A stretch of DNA of 64,000 bases from positions 21,234 to 85,233 of the forward strand of contig JADQBB010000016.1 in assembly GCA_016903695.1 (NCBI GenBank). The letters run 5' to 3'. Position numbers and translations under genes: made by a program. The notes under the pieces are model-generated. The model saw only the letters and a list, made by a program, of their open reading frames with translations. It was not told the DNA's origin and searched no databases. Source of the DNA: Chlorogloea purpurea SAG 13.99. GTDB taxonomy: Bacteria > Cyanobacteriota > Cyanobacteriia > Cyanobacteriales > Microcystaceae. Of this stretch, positions 48,797 through 57,825 are shown piece by piece. How positions within the stretch are numbered: position 1 is the stretch's first letter; each line of letters starts with the position of its first letter.

Positions 48797-48842
48797 GCTT
48801 TGTACCCTTCAAGGTCGCTCCTACTGTAACAAAACTTCGTCA

Positions 48843-51044
48843 TCAAATCTGATAGTCGATGACGAAAGAAACTTGGCCACCTCTACTATTAGCACTCAGC
48901 GCCTGAACTATCTTTTTCGGATAGGGTAAATTCAACTCCTTCATTAACTTGATGAAACTTTGGCGATCTTGACCGACAAATCGAGGATTCCAGCGCTTTT
49001 CTTCACCTATCGAGGAGAAAGTCCGCCCCGCGTAGTCGTGGCAAGGATAAACTAAAGTCTGATCCGGGAGGGTGAATAACTTCTCCGTCACCGTTTCAAA
49101 TAGTACCTCTGCCGAACCGCTTTGAAAATCTGTACGACCACAGCTACGAATCAAGAGGGCGTCTCCCGTTAATAAACGTTCCTCATCGATCAGATAAGCC
49201 ATGTGACTATCCGTGTGTCCTGGAGTGGCGATCGCTTGAATCTTCTGACCCCCCAAATAATATATATCGCCGTCACGGACGTAACCATCACTACCCTTGA
49301 CTCCCGTTTTTTCGGGAAAAAGGATCGAACAATCGGTTAATTCACGCAACCGGTGTGCCCCGGTTACATGATCGGCGTGAAGATGGGTTTCCATCGTCAA
49401 ACGTAAAGTTAAACCTAGCTCGCGAAGAATTCGTAAATCTCGCTCCACCTGTTCCAGAACCGGGTCGATCAAGATTCCTTCCCCCGCGTCAGTATCAGCG
49501 ATTAAATAAGTGTAGGTGCTGGATTCTTTATCGAACAGTTGCCGGAAAATTCCACACCTAGGGGATAACTCCAAAATCTGGCCCTGGGTTCGGGGTACGA
49601 TCGAACGCGTCCTTCCCCATTGTAGAAAAGCGAGAGCCAATTGGGCCGCTTGTAAGCGTATTTCGGGAACAGCGGTGGTTTCCCATAAATCTCCCTTACG
49701 GGGAGTCCCTAGAGTGTATAGCACTCCATCTACATCGCCCGCCCTGTTGACCACCTCCCCCGACCCTACCGTTTCGATACCGCAACCTGAAGGATGGGGG
49801 CTGATCAGCCCCGCTTCCCGCAGGGAGATGATGAGGGGATCGGCGAGGGTGAGGTAGTTGGTATTAGTGCCCGTACAGTTGATCAGTCTGCCTGCGGACA
49901 CGAGTGAATAACTTTGAGTTTTTCTTTTTCGGATCACTACTTCTATTCCCCCCTCCACCTCCCGACAGGACTTTATCCTGCCCGCATGATAAATTAATTG
50001 TCCCGAACTCACCGCCTCGTCAAGAATAGCGCCCATTTCGTCCGGGATACGATGCCGAAGATTTTCCCAATAAGGTTTCAGATGACGCGAGAACCTTCTT
50101 CGCTCCCCTAAAGGTAGCGATTGCCAGAGAGATTGAGTGATGGGGCGCAAAGCATTCAGTACGACTCGCCAATCGTAGCCCCTTTCTGCCGCCAAGTTAA
50201 CTTCCATCCTGACCCGCCGGAGAAGTTTCCGAGTTGTTCTCGGTGCTGTTTCTAAATCGAGGAAACAGGGGTAACTGGGGCTGTTTTGATGGCGGATGGG
50301 GGTGAGTCCGTGGCGGGAAATAGCGTGAATTTTGCCTTTGAAACCTTTTTGGTGCAAGGAAACTAGCACATCTACCATCGTTAAACCGGTGCCGACCAAG
50401 AGTAATGTATCGTCTCGATCGAGATCCCCTACCGCCGTTGGTTCCCAAGCATCCCGGATGTAGGGAGAATTTAAAGAAGCTAAGGGTTCCGGTGTAGCAG
50501 CGGGAAAATTACCAGGGGCGAGAACCACTTTTGAGGCTACGAGCGTCCGCCCGTCTTTGAGACAGATGTAGGCGTTTCCTCGCTCGATCGATATGGAGAC
50601 GGCTTCGTCGCCGATCATATCCAGATGATGCCCCGCGATATTATTATCGAGAACATCTTCTAAGAGCGATCGTATATATTGACCGTAAACTAAGCGGGGT
50701 ACGAATGTAGACCCATCAAAACCACTATAACCGTTAGCCGGTAGCCAACGCGAGAAATGGTCTGGATCGTCTTCAAAAGCGCTCATCTTCCCGGCGGGGA
50801 CATTGAGCAAATGTTTGATGTCTCTAGTTCCGTAGGCGACTCCCCTACCCAACTTTTTCCGGCGTTCCACTAGGGCTATGGATAAACTGGTCGTGGTATC
50901 CCTTAAGAGATTCGCCGTCACCAAAGAGCCAGCACAACCGCCCCCGATAATAACGATGTCGTAATGGTTTATCTGCCCCGCCGTCTTCGATGGAATTGAT
51001 TGATATTGATTGATATTATTCATACTCTCTATAAATATCGGCAA
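48843..51044 (-). CDS. Fusion of FAD/NAD(P)-binding oxidoreductase and ETHE1-like metallo-beta-lactamase
   Basis: 733 residues, two parts in one frame. Residues ~27-490 are an FAD/NAD(P)-binding module with the Rossmann motif IIGGGCAGS (34-39) and GVAYGT...LLNVPAGKMSAF, as in the NAD_binding_9 family. Residues ~505-733 are an MBL domain with HLHADH at 554-559, PGHTDSH (His610), TGDALL (Asp628) and YPCHDY (His669). It ends WNPRFVGQDRQSFIKLM..NLPYPKKI, as in persulfide dioxygenases. The C-part would bind one iron and oxidise glutathione persulfide or related thiols, the N-part perhaps reduce or recycle it. That division of labour is inference. An ATG at 51023 is an alternative start. Confidence 0.85.
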   Translation of the reverse strand: MPIFIESMNNINQYQSIPSKTAGQINHYDIVIIGGGCAGSLVTANLLRDTTTSLSIALVERRKKLGRGVAYGTRDIKHLLNVPAGKMSAFEDDPDHFSRWLPANGYSGFDGSTFVPRLVYGQYIRSLLEDVLDNNIAGHHLDMIGDEAVSISIERGNAYICLKDGRTLVASKVVLAPGNFPAATPEPLASLNSPYIRDAWEPTAVGDLDRDDTLLLVGTGLTMVDVLVSLHQKGFKGKIHAISRHGLTPIRHQNSPSYPCFLDLETAPRTTRKLLRRVRMEVNLAAERGYDWRVVLNALRPITQSLWQSLPLGERRRFSRHLKPYWENLRHRIPDEMGAILDEAVSSGQLIYHAGRIKSCREVEGGIEVVIRKRKTQSYSLVSAGRLINCTGTNTNYLTLADPLIISLREAGLISPHPSGCGIETVGSGEVVNRAGDVDGVLYTLGTPRKGDLWETTAVPEIRLQAAQLALAFLQWGRTRSIVPRTQGQILELSPRCGIFRQLFDKESSTYTYLIADTDAGEGILIDPVLEQVERDLRILRELGLTLRLTMETHLHADHVTGAHRLRELTDCSILFPEKTGVKGSDGYVRDGDIYYLGGQKIQAIATPGHTDSHMAYLIDEERLLTGDALLIRSCGRTDFQSGSAEVLFETVTEKLFTLPDQTLVYPCHDYAGRTFSSIGEEKRWNPRFVGQDRQSFIKLMKELNLPYPKKIVQALSANSRGGQVSFVIDYQI

Positions 51045-51407
51045 GACCAGGGGTTATTCTAGGGTGCGGCTAATGAAAGGGAAAATTCACGGGTTGATGT
51101 TCTAGCTTTCCCATTTGTTTGCGCCCCTACTTAAAAAATATTTGTGCTATCTTGTCCCAAGCCTAGATCGGCTGAATGAAATAATTGACACGAAAGGCAC
51201 TGAAATCGCGCAATTACATCCGCCATAATCTAGCAGTACAATTGTTGTAGCACAAATATTAATATTTGATCAATTCACAAGAATCGACTTTATCGTCAAC
51301 AGGGAAAGCAACTGGCAATTTTGATTTAGAAAATATAGCTTAAGACGATCGCTCACCTCTAAGGTTGATAAAAGGCTTCTTCTACATAGTGGGTCTCATA
51401 AGCGCTG
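51045..51407. other. 363-bp intergenic region with a 13-bp inverted pair
   Basis: No convincing gene. AATATTTGTGCTA (51137-51149) and TAGCACAAATATT (51248-51260) are perfect inverted copies 98 bp apart, in the promoter region of the FAD-MBL fusion gene. They could be two operator sites or the ends of a small decayed insertion. The rest is AT-rich, unremarkable sequence. Confidence 0.5.
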
Positions 51408-52169
51408 TTAAGAGAGTGCCGCCTTTAACTTGGGATCGCTGTACCAGCTATAAATGCCCTCCCGAACGGGTTCGATGTTCAACTGAGATCGTAACTCCTC
51501 TATGGGGCGCTCGAATAGTTCTTCCCACTTCACTGGAAATAAAGGTTTCGCCTTCAATCCCATCTCTATACCGTCGCTGATCAAGCGGAATTGATAGCCC
51601 AAGGTGCGCGCTTGTTCCACGGGATTTTCCGCCTCTCCATAGAGATTTTGGCTGGAAAAAAATGTTAATAACATGGATATTAAATCTATAAAGATAAAGG
51701 TAGGATAGCGGATTTGAGCGCCAAAAACGGAGATGACTCCGAACTCACCGAAATTATTGAGGCTGAATCCCGTCATGACATGATGAATATCGTGAGTTTT
51801 ATAAACACGAAAAGTTATGTAATCCTCTTCGTTAGCGAATGAATCGGGAGTGCGATAGAACTTGGCATCGTAACCCATCGTGGTCAAGATTGTAGCGTAA
51901 GTCCAACCCAGAGAACCTTTAGGCATTTTTAACATCGCCTCCACATCGTAGTCAGGCCCTACATAACGTTCTGCTAACATAGCTGCGGATGCTGGATCTT
52001 GCCCGATAGCTTTCACGCATAACCCCATCGGTCGGCTTCCATGCAGTTTGTCGCTTAAATCAAAGACATTGTTGACATCTTTCCCGCTACCCGCTGCATA
52101 ATCCACTAATTCGAGGAATTTTTGCAGGTTCTCAGGGGTAATAACTTTATCTATGTAATTAAAACTCAT
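51408..52169 (-). CDS. Coq4-family protein
   Basis: 253 residues. The diagnostic Coq4 motif is HDIHHVMTGF...NFGEFG: His126-Asp127, His130 and Glu142 (HDxxH-x11-E), which binds zinc or another metal. In mitochondria Coq4 takes part in ubiquinone ring assembly. Cyanobacteria make plastoquinone, so the role here is unclear, and these homologues are sometimes called ubiquinone biosynthesis proteins by family alone. It follows the CHAT gene at 70 bp on the same strand. Confidence 0.8.
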   Translation of the reverse strand: MSFNYIDKVITPENLQKFLELVDYAAGSGKDVNNVFDLSDKLHGSRPMGLCVKAIGQDPASAAMLAERYVGPDYDVEAMLKMPKGSLGWTYATILTTMGYDAKFYRTPDSFANEEDYITFRVYKTHDIHHVMTGFSLNNFGEFGVISVFGAQIRYPTFIFIDLISMLLTFFSSQNLYGEAENPVEQARTLGYQFRLISDGIEMGLKAKPLFPVKWEELFERPIEELRSQLNIEPVREGIYSWYSDPKLKAALS

Positions 52170-52239
52170 ATATTCTCCTGTAATGGGTAAGGATCTATTG
52201 ACAATCTCATCTTATATCACCGGCAGAATAAATAATCCA

Positions 52240-55002
52240 CTACAACCAATTGCCCACCAGGACGAAAGGGGCCCAGTAAAAAGGGTGTTGGTATTCGGGA
52301 GAATTCAATAGAGATAATTGCGCCTCGCGTAAAGCCGAGGCCCTGGTAACATCAGGCTTTTTCAACCCTTCGTACAATTGGATCATCAATTGTGCCGTCG
52401 ATTCATCCTGTACAGACCAGAGAGTGGCGATCGTACTCCGCGCACCGGAACGCACCGCCACACCCGCCAATCCCAAGGCGGCCCTTTTATCCCCCAGCGC
52501 GGTCTGACAGGCGCTGAGAATCAGCAATTCGATCGGATTCTGACTCGATCGCTCCTGTTCCCGCACCAATCGATCTAAATTTTTCACGTTTATGCGTTCA
52601 TCCCAAGTTAAGAGAAAAGTCTCTTCCGCCTGTGAAGAAAATTGACCGTGAGTTGCCAGATGAACTATGGGAAAAGCTTCTGAGCGAACTTTTTTCTCCA
52701 ATTGGACATTAGTAAAATCGTCATCGAGGATAACTTCTGCGTTCGCTATTCTGGTTATATCCTTCACTTCCTCTTCCACACTAGGGAGGGCGGGGAAACC
52801 TTGGCGACTTGCGGTTAAACCTCCCAACAAAACTCGTAATTTGGCTTGGGAGAAGCGGCGGGGGTCGAATAGTTGTAATCCTGGTGTCACGGCCAGATTA
52901 TATTTTTGAATCAGATACTGTTTGCCGTCGTGAAGGGCCGCTACCGGAACACCCCTTAATACGCCGTCCAACACAAAAACTAGGGTTTCCGTCCCATTTT
53001 TAGCTAATTGACTTTCTTGAGGACGAATTAACCAATCGTAAATCTTTTGATTGGGAGCCAGAGGCGCATCGGTGACGATGAACGGGTTTAAACCCGCAAA
53101 CAGGTCATCGAAAGTTGTTTCCACCTCTTTAGGGTCGGAAAGAGCTGTTTCGTGGTAAAGCAACGGTTGTCCTGGAATAGATAGGATCACCGCCAGACGG
53201 TTCTCTAGAACGATCGAATAAACGATGCCCGCCCGCCGATCAAGCCGATCGATGGGTTGGGGCTTGGCTTCTAAACAAGCTTCTTGGAAAAAATTGTTCA
53301 GCTCGGCTAATTGGAGAGATTCGATGATCTCCCGCGCTTTTTGCAGTCGGTCTTGACCGATGGCTCCTGTAGAATCGGGTTGCAGGAGTAAATCCGTCAA
53401 CTCTCTATAAACCGGTTCCACATTATCACGAAAACTAAACTGAATATCGGGATTGGTGGCTACTAAATCCAGACGCAGAGATTGGAGAATTTGAAAAGCC
53501 AGATTATAAGAAACGATCGCCTGCCCCGGTCGATCCTCTAATCTATAGAGACGGGCTAATTGCCACTGCCAAAGATAAGCCAGTTCTGGATTATCGAAAG
53601 AAGAAAGTTTCTGTAAAGCTTGTTGGGTCACACCTATAGCTGACTGTGTTTCTCCCATCTGTTGATAAACCGCCCCTAAATAACCGAGGGCATTAGCTTG
53701 ACCCTGTTCATCCCCCGAAAGTTGGGCGGCGGCGAGAGCTGACTGTACTATCTCGGCTACGTTGGACAGGGAGGGTATTTGGGCTATATCTAGTAATTTA
53801 GCGCCGGTAGCGCAGGATTGGAGCAGGGGAGATAAGATTGCCATCTTTTGGGTTCCGGCCGATCGCGATTGCAGACAGAGTAAATTTTGACTCAATTTTA
53901 GGCGGGCGGAAATCGAGGCACGTCCCGGAGGTAAACGATCGATCTCCGCGGCGAGAGTCGGTATCGAAGGCTGGCCATCGCTTTTTTCGCCCCTCTGCAC
54001 CGACAGAGCGAGTAAATTTAACTCCGATTGGATCTTGGTGATGGGCGATAAAGACCCGACCCCTTGCCGATAACACTGGGCCGCCTGCTCATAAAATCCC
54101 GCCGCCGTTTCCTGAGCTTTTTTCGTCGTACAGGTGAATTCTTCTTTATTTATAGAAGGAGGGACGGAGGAGGACAGTAGTTTTTTATTACCGAGGGCGC
54201 GAAGCGTATTGCCCAGACTCAGATAAATCGGCCCCGCGTCAATACCGGACTGCTGGGCTAACTGCCAAGCCTCGATCAGAACGGTTTGGGATTGTCGGGT
54301 CTGTCCCACCATCCTTAAGGTATTACCCAGACTGCGTAGGGCGAGAATTTTTAAAGGTGCGGGTTGCTCTTTCAGGTTTTCTAGATCCGTTTCTGTAACT
54401 TGGCAATCGATCGAATCCATAGCCAGGGTATCTAATAAAATCTGACAGGCTCTAGGATACAATCCTAAATCTTGTAAAGCTTGGGCTTGGTTAATCTGAC
54501 CATTCATCACCCCCTCGGCGTTACCGATCTTCTTAGAGATATTCGTGGATGACTGCCATGTATATAGAGCGTTTTGGGGTTTTCCCGTGGCTAACTGTCC
54601 CTGTCCGGCAATATCGAGGGTTGATGCTAAAATTCGTTGTTGGCCCGGAGTAGGCGATAAAGTTTCCAGAATACTTATACTTTCTGCGATCGCTGTTTGT
54701 GCCTCGTTCCATCTCCCCAATTGTTGCTGAGATAGAGACATATTACTCAAAGCCATAGCCTGATTTAATTTATCCCCCCTGCGGGCGAAATCCACCGCAG
54801 CTGTGCGCCAGACCTCGATCGCTTGATCAAATTCGCCGTTTATATAAAGTTTTTGACCCTGTTCCACGAGGGACAAACTTTCTTTCTGAATTTGCCCCCC
54901 CGGTGCTGCTGGGGAAATTTGCGCCGCAGTCAGACAAAAAAGTAGGGAGAAGATAAATAATAAAATCGGGAGAAAGTGCGATCGTCTTTTGGGCATTGTC
55001 AC
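52240..55002 (-). CDS. Exported TPR-CHAT protease-like protein
   Basis: 920 residues. A signal peptide (FLPILLFIFSLLFCLTAA) suggests export. Helical TPR-like repeats span about 45-530 (LNQAMALSNMSLSQQQLGRWNEAQ; QANALGYLGAVYQQMGETQSAI). The C-terminal CHAT domain is a caspase-like cysteine protease with the dyad His785 (VHLATHGQF) and Cys832 (LILSACQTALG). The GTG start overlaps the TpsA stop (GTGA), so translation is coupled; an ATG 6 nt later is an alternative. An exported CHAT next to a two-partner secretion exoprotein suggests surface processing (inference). Confidence 0.9.
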   Translation of the reverse strand: MTMPKRRSHFLPILLFIFSLLFCLTAAQISPAAPGGQIQKESLSLVEQGQKLYINGEFDQAIEVWRTAAVDFARRGDKLNQAMALSNMSLSQQQLGRWNEAQTAIAESISILETLSPTPGQQRILASTLDIAGQGQLATGKPQNALYTWQSSTNISKKIGNAEGVMNGQINQAQALQDLGLYPRACQILLDTLAMDSIDCQVTETDLENLKEQPAPLKILALRSLGNTLRMVGQTRQSQTVLIEAWQLAQQSGIDAGPIYLSLGNTLRALGNKKLLSSSVPPSINKEEFTCTTKKAQETAAGFYEQAAQCYRQGVGSLSPITKIQSELNLLALSVQRGEKSDGQPSIPTLAAEIDRLPPGRASISARLKLSQNLLCLQSRSAGTQKMAILSPLLQSCATGAKLLDIAQIPSLSNVAEIVQSALAAAQLSGDEQGQANALGYLGAVYQQMGETQSAIGVTQQALQKLSSFDNPELAYLWQWQLARLYRLEDRPGQAIVSYNLAFQILQSLRLDLVATNPDIQFSFRDNVEPVYRELTDLLLQPDSTGAIGQDRLQKAREIIESLQLAELNNFFQEACLEAKPQPIDRLDRRAGIVYSIVLENRLAVILSIPGQPLLYHETALSDPKEVETTFDDLFAGLNPFIVTDAPLAPNQKIYDWLIRPQESQLAKNGTETLVFVLDGVLRGVPVAALHDGKQYLIQKYNLAVTPGLQLFDPRRFSQAKLRVLLGGLTASRQGFPALPSVEEEVKDITRIANAEVILDDDFTNVQLEKKVRSEAFPIVHLATHGQFSSQAEETFLLTWDERINVKNLDRLVREQERSSQNPIELLILSACQTALGDKRAALGLAGVAVRSGARSTIATLWSVQDESTAQLMIQLYEGLKKPDVTRASALREAQLSLLNSPEYQHPFYWAPFVLVGNWL

Positions 55003-57104
55003 CTCGAAGAACAGGCATTAATATTATCTTTCAACCGGGGAATTTTATCAGTATCAGGATTGTAGGCTGTCAGTAACACCTTACCGTCAGCCCCTAGAAC
55101 CCACCCGGCGGCGGGGACGATAGATTCGTCCGCAGGATCTACAGGCACGGAAACTTTCTTATAACCGGCTTCACCTGCGGGGATGGAGGCCGGTTCCACC
55201 AAACCGATACCCGTTACCACCCCACTCAGAGCATCCGTGGGACTCGCTGGTAAACCACCCCTGCCACTGCGGGTTAATTGACTTTGTGAACCCCTCCTAC
55301 ACACATTCTGAGTTATGAGAGTATCGGGATCGACCACGTTTTCCGGTAATTGAATAACGCCCTGATTGGGATCGAGGTTATTATTTAACTCCACCTGTCC
55401 CGACATACCGAATTGAGAACTAGCGTCGATGTCATTACTTTGATCGCCCGGTACGGCGAGCCTTTCGGCGATACCAAAAATACCGGCGGCATCGATGACG
55501 ATATTGCCACCATTGCCCCTCTGCGCCCTGGCAATAATATCACTGCCCTGAGTTTCCGTGGGTGAGAAGGCAATGACGGCGGGAGATTGAATCGTGATGT
55601 TACCCCCGTTGGCATCATCGAAAGCCGTGGCGGAAATAGAACTTTCGTTGGCGAGTTGTAATAAAGTTTTCGCCTTGATAGTGATATTCGCCCCGCTGCC
55701 CCCGCCCCCTTTTCTGGTTTCGGCGCTGATAGAACCTCGATCGAGGCTGATGCTATCACTATTAATATTTATATTCCCCGCCTGCGGATTGATGCTCGGT
55801 TCTTCCGGTACTAGCATCCCGCTAACGTTTATCGTTCCCTTACCGTTGATCGTCAACCGGGGTGTATTGATAATTATATTACCCCCAACTCCATAGGAGT
55901 CACTGGCTGCGAATAATCCCGTTTTCTCTCTAGACGCACCCTCGATTTCCACGCTATCCGAAGCCTTAACGATTATATCACCCCCTCTACCAGTAGCAAT
56001 GGTTATCTGACCGAAAAAATTGATCGAGGTGGTGGTGGTGATTACTTGACCTCCATCGCGGAGGATCAGTTTTCTAGTATCGATCGTTATTTTACCCGCA
56101 TCTTCATCGGAGAGCGCCTGATTGTTGATCGAGCTGGTAAACTCTTCAAACCCCGGTGTAACGCCGGTGATTTCTACTGTGTCCGTGGCTGATACTTTGA
56201 TATTTCCTTGACTTCCTAAAATCTGCGAGCCGTCTTTTATCGTGAGATTGCGGCTCTGTATTTGCATATTACCGGGGTTGACATCCAGTGAGGGTATGTT
56301 GAGCTGGTCTAAATTAGCGATGATTATCGCTATTGATTTACGGATTTCAATATCTTGGAAGTTCTTCACCCCCTCGTAACCCAATGTCCAGCCATCTGTT
56401 ACCGGCTGTAAACTAACATAACTATTCGCAGCAACGCTACCTAATTCCACTCGCCCGCCATAGCTCTCTATACTTTTTTCTATGGTTACGTTACCCCCCA
56501 AAAAAGCGAGGGTTTTACCCGGTTGTCCAAAAAGGAAGTTCTGTCCCCCGTATTCTAAAACGATGTCTCCCACGGCGGAGCGAAATTGTAGGCCGACGGG
56601 AATGTTGGAGGTCAACAAGGGCGGGTTCGAGGAGTCGATGGCGCTGAACTCGCCCCCATCCCCGGCGAATTTGACGCTAGTGGCGGTAGTGGCAACGAAT
56701 GAACCTTTCACATCCAGGGAACCTGCGGGGCCGAAAATAATACCGTTGGGATTCATCAGAAATAAATCCGCGTTACCGGAAACACCGAGAGTTCCTAAGA
56801 TTTTGGAAACGCTATTTCCCGTTACTCTCGTGAAAATACGGGCTACTCCATCGGGATTGTTAAAATATACCGAGCGCCCTTCATCTACATTAAATTTTTC
56901 AAAGCTGTGGAATAGATTTTCTCCCCTGATAGCTCCTCCCCCGATCGAGTCTTGCCCTTCTTGACTCATAACGCGGGAGCCTTCCGCTCCTAAAGTGGTG
57001 TCGGGAGTGATCTGGGCTAAAGCTTTATTCTCACACCAGCAGTTTGTCACCCCGATCATCAAGGAGGCCATGAATAGTAATTTATATAACTTGTGCGGGT
57101 TCAC
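54999..57104 (-). CDS. TpsA-type exoprotein (filamentous haemagglutinin-like)
   Basis: 701 residues. A signal peptide (LLFMASLMIGVTNCWC...ALAQ) is followed by a TPS domain (about 30-260): ITPDTTLGAEGSRV, GGAIRGENLFHSFEKFNV, VTGNSVSKILGTLGVSGNADLFLMNPNGIIFGPAGSLDV. The NPNGIIFG motif is diagnostic of two-partner secretion. A beta-helix with repeated IxI/IxIxxS turns follows. The C-terminus is Cys-containing (NVCRRGSQS; NACSSR), a feature of many cyanobacterial TpsA. Secretion would be by the TpsB at 57826. The stop overlaps the CHAT start. Confidence 0.93.
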   Translation of the reverse strand: MNPHKLYKLLFMASLMIGVTNCWCENKALAQITPDTTLGAEGSRVMSQEGQDSIGGGAIRGENLFHSFEKFNVDEGRSVYFNNPDGVARIFTRVTGNSVSKILGTLGVSGNADLFLMNPNGIIFGPAGSLDVKGSFVATTATSVKFAGDGGEFSAIDSSNPPLLTSNIPVGLQFRSAVGDIVLEYGGQNFLFGQPGKTLAFLGGNVTIEKSIESYGGRVELGSVAANSYVSLQPVTDGWTLGYEGVKNFQDIEIRKSIAIIIANLDQLNIPSLDVNPGNMQIQSRNLTIKDGSQILGSQGNIKVSATDTVEITGVTPGFEEFTSSINNQALSDEDAGKITIDTRKLILRDGGQVITTTTSINFFGQITIATGRGGDIIVKASDSVEIEGASREKTGLFAASDSYGVGGNIIINTPRLTINGKGTINVSGMLVPEEPSINPQAGNININSDSISLDRGSISAETRKGGGGSGANITIKAKTLLQLANESSISATAFDDANGGNITIQSPAVIAFSPTETQGSDIIARAQRGNGGNIVIDAAGIFGIAERLAVPGDQSNDIDASSQFGMSGQVELNNNLDPNQGVIQLPENVVDPDTLITQNVCRRGSQSQLTRSGRGGLPASPTDALSGVVTGIGLVEPASIPAGEAGYKKVSVPVDPADESIVPAAGWVLGADGKVLLTAYNPDTDKIPRLKDNINACSSR

Positions 57105-57113
57105 GATAATTCA

Positions 57114-57521
57114 TCACGCATTACAACAGGCTCTTATGCCATCGGGGCAGGGACATTTCCAAGTTAGGAAAAATCGTAATTCCGATGTTCCATCCTTGGA
57201 AGCGACAGTAATTTCCAAGGGTATTTTATCAGATATTCCGAGCGATGAAAGAGAGCGCAATAGGGCGAATTTATCTTCACCATAATCGATCATCTTGATC
57301 ATCTCCCTTTGTAGTTCCTTGGTATCCCCTTTAATTAAAAATTCATGATCGCCCGGTTCTAGCTCACAACTGCCGATAACTTTCTTATCAGAACTCAGAG
57401 AAATATTTACCACTACATCTTTAGAAATGCCGCTTGCTGTCAGTATATTTCTTAATTCATAACCCTTGACGGTTTGGGACAAGATTTCATTGATGTTATT
57501 TTCTTCAATTGTTTTACTCAT
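57114..57521 (-). CDS. Small protein with Cys-rich C-terminus, candidate partner of the Tps/CHAT genes
   Basis: 135 residues from ATG 57521 (TTG at 57527 alternative), ending 9 nt before TpsA, same strand. It has no signal peptide or membrane span. A helix-rich N-half (SKTIEENNINEILSQTVKGYELRNIL) leads into beta-like text (VVVNISLSSDKKVIGSCELEPGD), a second helix region, then the tail KCPCPDGIRACCNA, with four cysteines in the last 13 residues. I recognise no family. A precursor peptide, a CHAT substrate or a metal-binding regulator are all possible. The codon use looks like that of its neighbours. Confidence 0.6.
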   Translation of the reverse strand: MSKTIEENNINEILSQTVKGYELRNILTASGISKDVVVNISLSSDKKVIGSCELEPGDHEFLIKGDTKELQREMIKMIDYGEDKFALLRSLSSLGISDKIPLEITVASKDGTSELRFFLTWKCPCPDGIRACCNA

Positions 57522-57825
57522 ATTCAATATTATTTAAAATTAAATTAATAGTAACATTACAAAAAATTCGTCGCTCGGCAATATAATATTAAATCCGTAA
57601 ACGAAAAACTACTTATCTAACCCGGCAGGGAATCAATTCCGGGTTTAACAGCTAAATTCAGTTTAAACCGAATTCCGATCTGAGACCGTGATCCCGATCA
57701 CGGTCGGGCAAATTGTTATAAAAGGGCTTTTGGTGACAGGATTTAGTAGAAAAATTATGATTTACAGCGTTTCAGCGGTTAATGAGGTATATCTAACACC
57801 TGCCTCCTGCCTCGAACCAAACATT
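57522..57825. other. 304-bp intergenic region with two inverted repeats
   Basis: Between TpsB and the small protein. AACCCGG...CCGGGTT (57619-57645) and GACCGTGATCCCGATCACGGTC (57684-57705, a 22-bp palindrome) could be hairpins in the transcript or operators. Neither has a downstream T-run on the minus strand. No gene seen. Confidence 0.45.

Noticed and set aside
54999..57104. Adhesin of the Hia/YadA type
   Set aside because: The TPS domain with NPNGIIFG and the nearby TpsB identify a two-partner exoprotein.
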